A stretch of DNA of 64,000 nt from BRH-c25 sp035627615. GTDB lineage: Bacteria > Bacillota > Clostridia > Lutisporales > Lutisporaceae. Made by a program: the position numbers and the translations under genes. The DNA is taken from contig DASPLL010000072.1 in assembly GCA_035627615.1 (NCBI GenBank), forward strand, positions 52,412 to 116,411, written 5' to 3'. The notes beneath the pieces were generated by a model. The model did not search any database and was not told the origin of the DNA. It was given only the letters and a program-made list of their open reading frames with translations. Positions 37,123-45,192 of the stretch are shown in pieces (positions within the stretch are counted from its first letter, which is position 1; the number at the start of each line of letters is the position of its first letter).

Positions 37123-37800
37123 ATGATAGAAATTAAAAGTATGAGTAAAATCTACAGGATCGGTGACGTAGAGGTCAGAGCGTTGAATGATGTAAGCCTG
37201 AGTATACAACAGCATGAGTTTGTTTCGATAATCGGACCCTCAGGCTCAGGAAAATCCACGCTCATGAACATGATAGGATGTCTTGATGTGCCGACCAGAG
37301 GAGAATATTACCTTGACGGCGTGGAGGTAAGCAGACTTAATGATGAGCAGCTTGCCAACATCAGAAATCACAAGATAGGCTTCATATTCCAGGGCTTCAA
37401 CCTGCTTCAGAAGCTTACAGCAGTGGAAAATGTAGAGCTGCCGCTTATTTACCAGGGAGTGCATACAAAGGAACGGTATGATAAGTCTGTAGAGGCATTG
37501 AAGCTGGTAGGCCTGGAAGACAGGGTGCATCACAGGCCTACGGAGCTTTCAGGTGGACAGCAGCAGCGTGTTGCTATTGCAAGGGCTCTGGTAGGAAACC
37601 CTCCAATGATATTGGCGGATGAGCCTACAGGGAACCTGGATTCAAAGTCCGGCAAGGAAATAATGCGCATGCTCAAGGAGCTGCATCAGAAAGGAAATAC
37701 AATAGTATTGATAACCCATGATAATGAAATAGCAATGCAGGCCGAAAGGATCATACGCATACAGGACGGAGAAATCATAGAGGACAGGATGGTGGGATAG
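37123..37800 (+). CDS. MacB/LolD-type ABC transporter ATP-binding protein
   Basis: ABC ATPase of 225 aa with Walker A GPSGSGKSTL, Q loop FQGFNLLQKLT, signature LSGGQQQRVAIARAL, Walker B MILADEPTGNLDS and H loop ITHD. It belongs to the MacB/FtsE group that powers mechanotransmission exporters. The stop TAG adjoins the permease start, so the two are coupled. Confidence 0.95.
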   Translation: MIEIKSMSKIYRIGDVEVRALNDVSLSIQQHEFVSIIGPSGSGKSTLMNMIGCLDVPTRGEYYLDGVEVSRLNDEQLANIRNHKIGFIFQGFNLLQKLTAVENVELPLIYQGVHTKERYDKSVEALKLVGLEDRVHHRPTELSGGQQQRVAIARALVGNPPMILADEPTGNLDSKSGKEIMRMLKELHQKGNTIVLITHDNEIAMQAERIIRIQDGEIIEDRMVG

Positions 37801-38979
37801 ATGGGTTTTATGCAGGCATACAAAATGGCAATTAAAAGCATCCGCAGCAATAAGGTACGTTCCTTTCTCACCATGCTTGGAGTAATAATAGGAGTGTCTT
37901 CGGTAATAGCTGCAGTGGCCTTTGCCCAGGGCAGCACAAAAAGTATAACGGACACGATAGAAAGCATGGGTACCAATCTAATTCAGGTCAATATAATGGG
38001 GAGGAACAGCAATAGGAATGTCACCTATGCACAGATAAAGGAATTCTCAGATAAGAACAGTGCTGAAATAGCAGCGGTAGCTCCTCAGACAAATTCAAAT
38101 GCTACAGTAAAGTACAAGACCAATACCAGAGAAACAAACATTCTGGGGACCAGTCCGGACTACCAGACAATAAGAAGTGTCAAAGCACAAACAGGAAGGT
38201 TCCTGATTCAGAATGATGTTGACAACAAGCAAAAGGTAGCAGTCGTAGGCACTGCTGTGGTAAACGATATATTTGAAGGGGGCAATCCCCTGGGTGAGAA
38301 AATTAAAATCAACGGACAATTGTTTACAATAGTCGGTGTTCTGGAGGAAAAGGATGGAGGACAGGATGAAGGAGCAGATGATACCGTAATAATACCGGTA
38401 ACTGTGTCACAAAGGCTTTTCCGTTCAGGTACCATCAGGAATTTTGCCATACAGGCGACAAGTCCTGAAACCGTTGACAGTGCGATGGATAAATTAAACG
38501 AATTCCTTGAAAAAACCTACAAAGATACAGATGCCTTCAGAGTATTCAACCAGGCAGCGATGCTTGAGAACCTGAACAGTATGACAGGTACCATGACAGC
38601 TGTACTGGCGGGCATAGCAGCAATTTCACTCGTCGTCGGCGGTATCGGGATAATGAACATAATGCTTGTGTCTGTTACGGAGAGAACCAGGGAGATTGGT
38701 ATAAGAAAGGCAATTGGAGCCAAGAAGAAGAACATTCTTGTACAATTTCTCATAGAGGCAATCATTGTGACAGGAATAGGAGGGCTTCTGGGTGTTCTGA
38801 TAGGATTGTCGATAATACGTTTTGTAATAGGCGGACTTGAAATTGTGCCGGAAGTATATTCCATAACATGGACAATGCTTTCCTTCGGAATATCTCTTAT
38901 TGTAGGTGTAGTATTCGGGCTGTTCCCTGCATATAAGGCTGCCAGCCTGAACCCAATAGAAGCTTTGAGGTCGGAATAG
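37801..38979 (+). CDS. MacB-type FtsX-domain permease
   Basis: Permease of 392 aa with an N-terminal helix (RSFLTMLGVIIGVSSVIA), a large extracellular MacB_PCD domain (about 45-250) and a C-terminal FtsX domain of three helices (SLVVGGIGIMNIMLVSVTERTREIGIRKAIGA motif, split here as two parts around residues 280-310). With the ATPase and adaptor it makes a full MacAB-like exporter. Substrate unknown; antimicrobial peptides or lipid-linked molecules are typical. Confidence 0.94.
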   Translation: MGFMQAYKMAIKSIRSNKVRSFLTMLGVIIGVSSVIAAVAFAQGSTKSITDTIESMGTNLIQVNIMGRNSNRNVTYAQIKEFSDKNSAEIAAVAPQTNSNATVKYKTNTRETNILGTSPDYQTIRSVKAQTGRFLIQNDVDNKQKVAVVGTAVVNDIFEGGNPLGEKIKINGQLFTIVGVLEEKDGGQDEGADDTVIIPVTVSQRLFRSGTIRNFAIQATSPETVDSAMDKLNEFLEKTYKDTDAFRVFNQAAMLENLNSMTGTMTAVLAGIAAISLVVGGIGIMNIMLVSVTERTREIGIRKAIGAKKKNILVQFLIEAIIVTGIGGLLGVLIGLSIIRFVIGGLEIVPEVYSITWTMLSFGISLIVGVVFGLFPAYKAASLNPIEALRSE

Positions 38980-39031
38980 CGCCCCGTAACGTATATCCCT
39001 TCTGGGGTATGCGAGGCACCAAATAAATGTT

Positions 39032-39081
39032 GTGCTTATTAACACTATGAAAGACAAGAAATTTGTTGTGTTAATAAGCAC
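39032..39081 (+). promoter_or_regulatory. Inverted repeat before the TolC-like gene
   Basis: GTGCTTATTAACAC (39032-39045) and GTGTTAATAAGCAC (39068-39081) are perfect inverted copies, 22 bases apart, ending just before the RBS AGGAGG. It can serve as a processing hairpin or regulator site. Confidence 0.5.
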
Positions 39082-39095
39082 TAGGAGGAGATAGA

Positions 39096-40250
39096 ATGAA
39101 AAAAAAGCACGCAGCAATATCTATAGCTCTATGTATAGTGATCTTATGCTCCAGCTTGACAGCTTCTGCTGATGACAACCGGCAAGTCGTACTGACCCTT
39201 GAGGATGCACAGAAGAGAGCTCTGGAGGTAAGCCTGGAATATAATTGGCAGAATGATAATATCAATGACGCCATAGATGAATACAATGACACTGAAGAAA
39301 GTGCCGACGAGCAGCGAAGTGAGATTTCAAAAGGCTTTTACGATTACTTCATGAAGCCGATCAATATTGATGATTCGGTTCAAAGTGCAACAGACAATGT
39401 AAAGACTGAAAAATTCAAGAAAGAGGATATGAAGAGAAAATCAGACTATAATGTTCTGGAAGCCTTCATAAACATAAAGAAAGCACAGTATGCCCTTGAA
39501 GATGCGAAGCTGCAAAGCGGCATTAAGTCAAAGGAACATGAAGCTGCAAAGCTGAAGTACAACCTGGAGCTGATAAAGAAGGACGAATTGAGGCAGGCGG
39601 AGACTGCTTACGACAGTGCGGTAGATGCAGCTGAATCAGCACACAGAAGCCTGCAGGAGGAGTTCCAGACCCTTAACAGATATATAGGCAGGGAGCTTAC
39701 TGATTATAACCTGCAAATTGTATTGGACCTCGAAAATATTGACATTACCATAATAGACCTGGATAAGTTGAGAGAGGACTACATAGCAAACAGGGAAGAC
39801 CTCTTCAGTCTTGAGCTTAAGGCTGACAAGGCCAGAAAAAAGTATGATGCAACAAAGGAAAGATATGATGAATTTGCGGTAAGACTTAAGGTTGAAAACT
39901 CCAGGGAACAAATGGAGGAGGCTTTTGATGATGCTACAAGGGAATATGACACTGCCAGAGAAGCTTTCGAGGATGCGACCATAGAACTTGATATGTCTTT
40001 GAATACGAGCTATGAAAACCTTAAGACCGCATCTGATTCCATAGCTAAGCTGCAGGAGGAGATTCAACTGGCAGAAAGTGATGCAAAGTTAGCCGGAATA
40101 CGGTATGACATGGAACAGATCTCCAGAATCGAAATGGAGAAGGCATTGATGGAAGTAGAAACACTGAAAAACAAGCTGAAATCCGAAATAGCCGATCTGA
40201 ACCTCAAGTATGAAGGTCTTATGATGTATAGTGAAGAATTGGAAGAATAA
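39096..40250 (+). CDS. Exported TolC-like coiled-coil protein
   Basis: A 384-aa protein with a signal peptide (about 1-25) and long alternating helices rich in Glu/Lys, with an outer-membrane-efflux-protein pattern (LTLEDAQKRALEVS, and later LAESDAKLAGIRYDMEQIS). Gram-positive relatives lack the need for an outer-membrane barrel; here the helical tunnel may span the wall zone. It lies 116 bases after the permease, so it is likely the fourth component of the exporter. Confidence 0.75.
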   Translation: MKKKHAAISIALCIVILCSSLTASADDNRQVVLTLEDAQKRALEVSLEYNWQNDNINDAIDEYNDTEESADEQRSEISKGFYDYFMKPINIDDSVQSATDNVKTEKFKKEDMKRKSDYNVLEAFINIKKAQYALEDAKLQSGIKSKEHEAAKLKYNLELIKKDELRQAETAYDSAVDAAESAHRSLQEEFQTLNRYIGRELTDYNLQIVLDLENIDITIIDLDKLREDYIANREDLFSLELKADKARKKYDATKERYDEFAVRLKVENSREQMEEAFDDATREYDTAREAFEDATIELDMSLNTSYENLKTASDSIAKLQEEIQLAESDAKLAGIRYDMEQISRIEMEKALMEVETLKNKLKSEIADLNLKYEGLMMYSEELEE

Positions 40251-40377
40251 ATTGATGGTGGGATTAACAAAAAAAATGTATAATCAAATGTAGTAGATAG
40301 TATTTGCATCTGGCTGCCAGACACAGAAAAATGTAATTAATAATGAATAACTGAAGCGATAAGTACGTCGAATCGCT

Positions 40378-40425
40378 CCTGTTACGACATGCATAATGTC
40401 GGAACAGGGGTTTTTATTTTTTGCT
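40378..40425 (+). terminator. Terminator after the TolC-like gene
   Basis: CCTGTT-CGACAT pairs with ATGTCG-AACAGG and a run of T follows. Confidence 0.85.
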
Positions 40426-40538
40426 TATATGAATATACAGTTATGATATTTGTATTGCTGGCATAAATGTATATAAATAACATAATATGATGGATAGACA
40501 GATAGTAAAATATATGGAGAGACATGGAGGAATTAAGG

Positions 40539-40796
40539 ATGCATGATACTTTTTTGGTGAAAAGAATTTCAGAAGCTCTGGGTGAGCTTTTTGAAGAAAA
40601 AAAGCTTGGAAGAATAACAAAGCTGCGGATCATAACAAGTAAGGACAGTCATATAAGGCAGAAAGACCTTTATGAGCATCTGCTGGAGGAATATAAGGGC
40701 ATAGCAGGTGAATGGACTGAAATAATCATTGAGCACCAGGATATTGAAAGTCTTACTGCAATTATAGAAAGTGTAGAAGGCGATATACTTGGATAA
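40539..40796 (+). CDS. HypA-like protein lacking the zinc-binding cysteines
   Basis: An 85-aa protein whose opening MHDTFLVKRISEALGELFEE and the following strand (GRITKLRIITSKD) resemble the N-terminal half of the nickel chaperone HypA, where MHE starts the metal site. The CxxC pairs of the zinc finger are missing entirely and the protein ends early. Its stop overlaps a fragment that looks like the start of HypF. I read it as a degenerate or repurposed hyp gene; I choose ATG 40539, after TGGAGG. Confidence 0.5.
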   Translation: MHDTFLVKRISEALGELFEEKKLGRITKLRIITSKDSHIRQKDLYEHLLEEYKGIAGEWTEIIIEHQDIESLTAIIESVEGDILG

Positions 40797-40920
40797 TTCA
40801 ATCAGAAGGCGCTATGATATCAGGTTGTACGAGATAATACAGGGTGTAGGCTTCACGCTGTATATCTACCGGAAGGCAATAGAACAGCAGAGAATAGTAT
40901 TTACTGTCTTCGAAAAATAA
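40789..40920 (+). pseudogene. HypF acylphosphatase-domain remnant
   Basis: A 43-codon frame from TTG 40789 overlaps the HypA-like stop. It contains RRRYDIRLYEIIQGVGFTL and YIYRKA, close to the acylphosphatase motif (GxVQGVGFRPFxYRxA) that begins HypF, then stops after VFTVFEK. True HypF is over 700 aa. This suggests that a hydrogenase-maturation cluster once stood here. A small stand-alone acylphosphatase cut short is the other reading. Confidence 0.45.
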
Positions 40921-40956
40921 TAGTATATAAAGGATTTTATCGAAGAGGTGTAGTAT

Positions 40957-41616
40957 ATGAAGAAAATGCTTGTTTCGCTTCTGGTTGTTTTATTTATATC
41001 AGGAATGCCGGTGTTTATTTCTGAGGATAAAGACCTTGAGCAGTCTTGGGATGCAATAGATAAGGAAGTGAGTTCGGAAATGAATAATAAAGGCAGTAAT
41101 ACAGTGGCAGATCCCGATAATAATTTATTCTTCCATAAACCGGACAATTTTCCGGTACATACATATATCAAGGTTTTCAAAAAGCAAAGGGTTCTTGAGC
41201 TTTACGGTGACGACAAGCTTATAGGCAGATTCAGGATAGCACTTGGCCGCTCCCCTGAAGGGGACAAAACCAGTGAGGGAGACTCAAAAACCCCGGAGGG
41301 CAGATATTACATATGTACAAGAAATGCAAACAGTAAATTCACTTTATTCCTTGGCCTGAGCTACCCAAATACGGAAGATGCAGATATCGGCCTTAAGAAT
41401 GGTTCTATAAGCCCGGAGGAATATGATCTCATAAAAACGGCGGAAGAGAGGCAGCAAAGACCTCTATGGGATACTGCACTTGGAGGGGAGGTTGGAATCC
41501 ACGGCGGAGGAAATGACTCAGACTGGACCCAGGGCTGTATAGCAGTGTCGGATGAGGATATCCGCATCTTATGGGCTTATACCTCATTTAAGACACCGGT
41601 GGTGATATTTGAATAA
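40957..41616 (+). CDS. Second L,D-transpeptidase (YkuD domain)
   Basis: Exported 219-aa enzyme with signal peptide (about 1-22). The YkuD domain has KVFKKQRVLELYGDDKLIG, TPEGRYYICTRN and the active-site pattern VGIHGGGNDSDWTQGCIAV, with the catalytic Cys in QGC. No peptidoglycan-binding domain precedes it, unlike the copy at 15005. RBS GAGGTG. A terminator follows. Confidence 0.88.
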   Translation: MKKMLVSLLVVLFISGMPVFISEDKDLEQSWDAIDKEVSSEMNNKGSNTVADPDNNLFFHKPDNFPVHTYIKVFKKQRVLELYGDDKLIGRFRIALGRSPEGDKTSEGDSKTPEGRYYICTRNANSKFTLFLGLSYPNTEDADIGLKNGSISPEEYDLIKTAEERQQRPLWDTALGGEVGIHGGGNDSDWTQGCIAVSDEDIRILWAYTSFKTPVVIFE

Positions 41617-41659
41617 CCAAAGCCGGGATGTCTACGATATCGTGGCTATGTTATTCAGT

Positions 41660-41704
41660 AGTCCTTATGGCAACGTGTGGAGTTATCATAAGGACTCATT
41701 TTTT
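41660..41704 (+). terminator. Terminator after the second L,D-transpeptidase
   Basis: AGTCCTTATG (41660-41669) and CATAAGGACT (41687-41696) with a T run after. Confidence 0.8.
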
Positions 41705-41786
41705 GTGATCATGCTCCTTAAATATGGTATAATATGTAATATGATGCTGAATACGAGTTTTATCATACTAAAAAGGAGTGAACTGC

Positions 41787-42455
41787 ATGTTTCAGGGTTT
41801 TTCCATAGAGACGGTAAACTATCTGAAAGGTTTGAAAGAAAATAATAACAAACAGTGGTTTGAGGAAAACAGGGACAGGTATAAGGAGTATCTGCTTGCT
41901 CCGATGCAGCAGCTGGTTCTGGAGCTGGGGCCTCACATGCTGTCTATAGACCCGCTGTTTGAAGTCAGTCCCAGAAAATCAATGTCGCGGATCAACCGTG
42001 ATGTGAGATTCTCAAATGACAAGAGCCCCTACAGGGCAAATATGTGGATTTCCTTTAAAAGAGTATATCTGGACTGGAAGGAAGAACCGGTATATTTCTT
42101 TGAAATATTCCCGGATTATTACAGATACGGAATGGGGTTTTACAACATTCCCAAAGAGGCTTTATATACGCTTAGAAGTATGATCGGCGAGAAAAAGAAG
42201 GAATTCAACAAGGTTCATTCCCTGTATAAAAAGCAGAATACCTTTTTGATTGAAGGAGATAAGTACAAACGTATAATCAATCCTGAACTGACGGAGGAAT
42301 TGAATGATTGGTATCAGAGGAAGGAAATATATTTTGTATGCAACAGGAAAATAGATAGCCGGTTGTTTTCTTCCGGGTTGGTAAAGGATATTACCGATGG
42401 CTTCAAGCTGCTTGAACCGATGTACAATTTTTTCTTAAGCTTAAGAGAAAAATAA
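41787..42455 (+). CDS. DUF2461-family protein
   Basis: Matches the TIGR02453/DUF2461 family from memory: FSIETVNYLKGLKENNNKQW near the start, RINRDVRFSNDKSPYR in the middle and KRVYLDWKEEPVYFFEI. These conserved proteins of 220-230 aa have no proven function. ATG 41787 follows AAAGGAG; a GTG three codons upstream is less likely. A TATAAT -10 lies at about 41726. Confidence 0.8.
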   Translation: MFQGFSIETVNYLKGLKENNNKQWFEENRDRYKEYLLAPMQQLVLELGPHMLSIDPLFEVSPRKSMSRINRDVRFSNDKSPYRANMWISFKRVYLDWKEEPVYFFEIFPDYYRYGMGFYNIPKEALYTLRSMIGEKKKEFNKVHSLYKKQNTFLIEGDKYKRIINPELTEELNDWYQRKEIYFVCNRKIDSRLFSSGLVKDITDGFKLLEPMYNFFLSLREK

Positions 42456-42527
42456 AATTTGTCAATATTTATATATATAGAGCATCGTATATGTGTGTTA
42501 ATTCTATGTAAATTTTTAAGGTCAATA

Positions 42528-42580
42528 TTGACACTTTGGAGGACTTATCATATATTATATATAGATATATATCTATATAT
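42528..42580 (+). promoter_or_regulatory. ars operon promoter with palindromic operator
   Basis: TTGACA (42528-42533) and TATATT (42551-42556) are 17 bases apart. Immediately after the -10 a perfect 24-base palindrome lies at 42557-42580, ATATATAGATAT with its inverse. ArsR-type repressors bind such sites and leave when arsenite binds. Confidence 0.78.
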
Positions 42581-42591
42581 GAGGTGATAAG

Positions 42592-42915
42592 GTGAATACG
42601 GAATACACTGAAAACGCAAAAATAATAAAAGCACTTTCTGATTCCAGCAGGCTGAAAATAATAGACATCCTGTCCTGCGGCGAAAGATGCGCCTGTGATA
42701 TACAGGAATACTTTGATTTTACACAGCCTACACTTTCGCACCATATGAAGGTACTGATGGATTGCGGCATTGTGGAATACAGGAAAGAAGGATTATGGAG
42801 CTATTACTCATTGAATAGCTCAAATTGTAACAAACTAATATTGTTCCTGATGAACCTTATAACAGATACTGATGACTGTGTATGCAAAAACAAATCTAAC
42901 TGTAAATGTAATTAA
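42592..42915 (+). CDS. arsR: ArsR-family metalloregulator, first copy
   Basis: Winged-helix repressor of 107 aa with the arsenite-binding C33-x-C35 in ERCACD, in the alpha-3 position of classical ArsR, and more cysteines at the C-terminus (DDCVCKNKSNCKCN). Recognition helix: TQPTLSHHMKVLMDCG. The GTG start follows GAGGTGATAAG. It lies directly downstream of its palindromic operator and begins the arsDA-acr3 operon. Confidence 0.93.
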   Translation: MNTEYTENAKIIKALSDSSRLKIIDILSCGERCACDIQEYFDFTQPTLSHHMKVLMDCGIVEYRKEGLWSYYSLNSSNCNKLILFLMNLITDTDDCVCKNKSNCKCN

Positions 42916-42929
42916 TGGAGGGTATGTAA

Positions 42930-43301
42930 ATGAAAAAAATGATAATCTTCGAGCCGGCTATGTGCTGCAGCACGGGAGTTTGCGGTCCGTCCGTAGATCC
43001 TGAGTTATTGAGAATTTCAGGAGTAATTAATAACCTGAAAAATAAGGGGATAATAATAGAAAGGCATAATCTTTCCGGCAATCCTCAAATATTTATTGAG
43101 AACAAAGAAATAAACAGAATTTTGAACGAAGAGGGAGCAGAAGCACTTCCTGTTACAATGGTTGACGGCATCGTAGTTAAGAAGAAAGCTTATCCGACAG
43201 ATCAGGAGTTCTGCAAGCTTATGGGCTTGCCTGAGGATTTTCTGAGAGCTACAGTAAGAAGAGCATCTGGAGGCTGCTGCTGCAAAAGCGGACGTTGTTA
43301 A
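42930..43301 (+). CDS. arsD: Arsenite metallochaperone ArsD
   Basis: Delivers arsenite to ArsA. The three ligands C12, C13 and C18 are in MCCSTGVCG, and vicinal cysteines close the C-terminus (GGCCCKSGRC). Length 123 aa is normal. It adjoins arsA, the pair that works together. Confidence 0.95.
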   Translation: MKKMIIFEPAMCCSTGVCGPSVDPELLRISGVINNLKNKGIIIERHNLSGNPQIFIENKEINRILNEEGAEALPVTMVDGIVVKKKAYPTDQEFCKLMGLPEDFLRATVRRASGGCCCKSGRC

Positions 43302-43324
43302 AACAGAAAAGAGGTATATGATAT

Positions 43325-45064
43325 TTGTATAAAACTTTTGATATCAAGCAGATACAATTAACTAAATATTTGTTTTTTACCGGAAAGGGCGGAGTGGGTA
43401 AAACCTCTGCAGCCTGTGCCACAGCAGCAGCTTTAGCCGATGAAGGCAGGAAGATCATGCTTATAAGCACTGATCCCGCATCAAACCTTCAGGATGTTTT
43501 CAATATGGAGCTTGATAATAAAGGAGTTGCCATAAAAGGTATTCCCAACCTGACAGTTGCAAATTTTGATCCGATGGAGGCAGCAGCTGAGTACAGAGAA
43601 AGCGTAATAGGCCCCTACCGCTGCAAATTACCTGATGCAGTTCTGAAAAACATGGAGGAACAGCTTTCCGGATCATGTACTGTTGAAATTGCGGCTTTTA
43701 ATGAGTTTTCGGGCTTTATAACCGATGATAAAGCAGCGGCGGAATACGATCATATAATATTTGATACGGCGCCGACGGGGCATACCTTGAGAATGCTTCA
43801 GCTGCCTTCGGCCTGGAGTAATTTTATTAGTGAGAACACCCATGGTGCATCGTGCCTGGGGCAGCTTTCCGGACTTGAAAGCAAAAAGGATATTTATAAA
43901 AATGCAGTCCTGAACCTGTCGGATAAAGAAAAGACCACGCTTATACTTGTAGCCCGTCCTGAAGCATCGCCTCTCAAGGAGGCTGAAAGAGCATCAAAAG
44001 AACTTCAGGCTTTAGGCGTAAACAACCAGATATTGATTATCAACGGTATACTTGAAGAGCACGATGACTATCTTTCAGATGCGATTCATGCAAAGCAGCA
44101 AAAAGTATTAGCAGCTATGCCTGAAGCGCTCAAAGCAGTTGAGACCTTTAAAATACCCTTGAGACCTTATAATGTGACAGGTATTGAAAATGTAAGGGCA
44201 TTCCTTAAGCATGACAATATCAGATATAGCAATGAAACAATCAATGCCGGCAACATGCCCGGATTAAAAGATGTAATTGAGGACTTATACAAGAGCGGCA
44301 AAAAGGTAATATTTGCAATGGGCAAGGGAGGTGTGGGCAAAACCACGATAGCCGCTGCCGTAGCTTTAGGCCTGGCCAGGAAGGGCAGGAAGGTACACCT
44401 TACAACTACCGACCCGGCAGCCCATCTGAAGTTTATATTGGATGAAAGCTATGGCATTACTATAAGCAGTATAGACGAAAAGAAAGAGCTGGAGAGATAT
44501 AAGGAAGAAGTATTGAGCAGGGCAAGAGAAACAATGAGCGAGGACGACCTTGCTTATGTCGAAGAGGACCTGCGGTCTCCATGTACACAGGAAATTGCGG
44601 TATTCAGGGCTTTTGCGGAGATAGTCGAAAAGTCGGAAAACGAAGTTGTGGTAATTGATACAGCACCAACAGGTCATACTCTGCTGCTGCTGGATTCCAC
44701 CCAGAGCTATCACAGGGAGATTCAGCGTTCTCAGGGTGATATCCCTGATTCTGTGAAAAAGCTTTTGCCCAGGCTTAGAAATGAAAAGGATACGGAGGTC
44801 ATTATAGTAACCCTTGCAGAGGCTACTCCGGTCCATGAAGCCATGCGGCTATTGACCGATCTGAACAGAGCAGGCATTCACAATAAGTGGTGGGTCATCA
44901 ATTCAAGCTTCTATGCGGCTGACACGACCAACACCATTTTGAAAGTAAAAGCAAGCAATGAAGTGCAATGGATCAACAAGGTCTATGAAATATCCCGGGG
45001 TAATTTTGCAGTAATAAAGTGGCTGCCGGAGGAGGTTATAGGCGAGCAATTAATTAATCTGTAA
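43325..45064 (+). CDS. arsA: Arsenite-translocating ATPase ArsA
   Basis: ATPase that energises arsenite export, 579 aa, with two related halves. P loops are GKGGVGKTSAA (A1) and GKGGVGKTTIAA (A2), and switch motifs DTAPTGHTLRML and DTAPTGHTLLLL appear in each. The metal-site cysteines are in SGSCTVEIAAF, GASCLGQL and RSPCTQEIAVF. The TTG start follows AGAGGT. It would act with Acr3 and receive arsenite from ArsD. Confidence 0.95.
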   Translation: MYKTFDIKQIQLTKYLFFTGKGGVGKTSAACATAAALADEGRKIMLISTDPASNLQDVFNMELDNKGVAIKGIPNLTVANFDPMEAAAEYRESVIGPYRCKLPDAVLKNMEEQLSGSCTVEIAAFNEFSGFITDDKAAAEYDHIIFDTAPTGHTLRMLQLPSAWSNFISENTHGASCLGQLSGLESKKDIYKNAVLNLSDKEKTTLILVARPEASPLKEAERASKELQALGVNNQILIINGILEEHDDYLSDAIHAKQQKVLAAMPEALKAVETFKIPLRPYNVTGIENVRAFLKHDNIRYSNETINAGNMPGLKDVIEDLYKSGKKVIFAMGKGGVGKTTIAAAVALGLARKGRKVHLTTTDPAAHLKFILDESYGITISSIDEKKELERYKEEVLSRARETMSEDDLAYVEEDLRSPCTQEIAVFRAFAEIVEKSENEVVVIDTAPTGHTLLLLDSTQSYHREIQRSQGDIPDSVKKLLPRLRNEKDTEVIIVTLAEATPVHEAMRLLTDLNRAGIHNKWWVINSSFYAADTTNTILKVKASNEVQWINKVYEISRGNFAVIKWLPEEVIGEQLINL

Positions 45065-45122
45065 AAAATAAAAATATAATTGAGATCAGTTCAATGATTT
45101 TATTCATCATCAAATTTAAAGA

Positions 45123-45164
45123 ACAGCAGCTTAGCCTGCCAGTATAAATGCAGGAAACAGCTGC
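45123..45164 (+). promoter_or_regulatory. Hairpin between arsA and acr3
   Basis: AGCAGCT and AGCTGCT enclose an inner stem CCTGC/GCAGG. It lies just before the acr3 RBS and may stabilise the 3' mRNA or adjust expression. Confidence 0.5.
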
Positions 45165-45192
45165 TCTACGTTGTAATTTTGGAGGTTTATAC

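Noticed and set aside
41609..41845. Open frame of 78 codons between the L,D-transpeptidase and the DUF2461 gene
   Set aside because: It crosses a clear terminator, lacks an RBS and overlaps the start of the DUF2461 gene in another frame.
42557..42580. AT-rich palindrome as a simple repeat of no function
   Set aside because: Its exact symmetry over 24 bases and its place just after a consensus promoter and before arsR make an operator far more likely.
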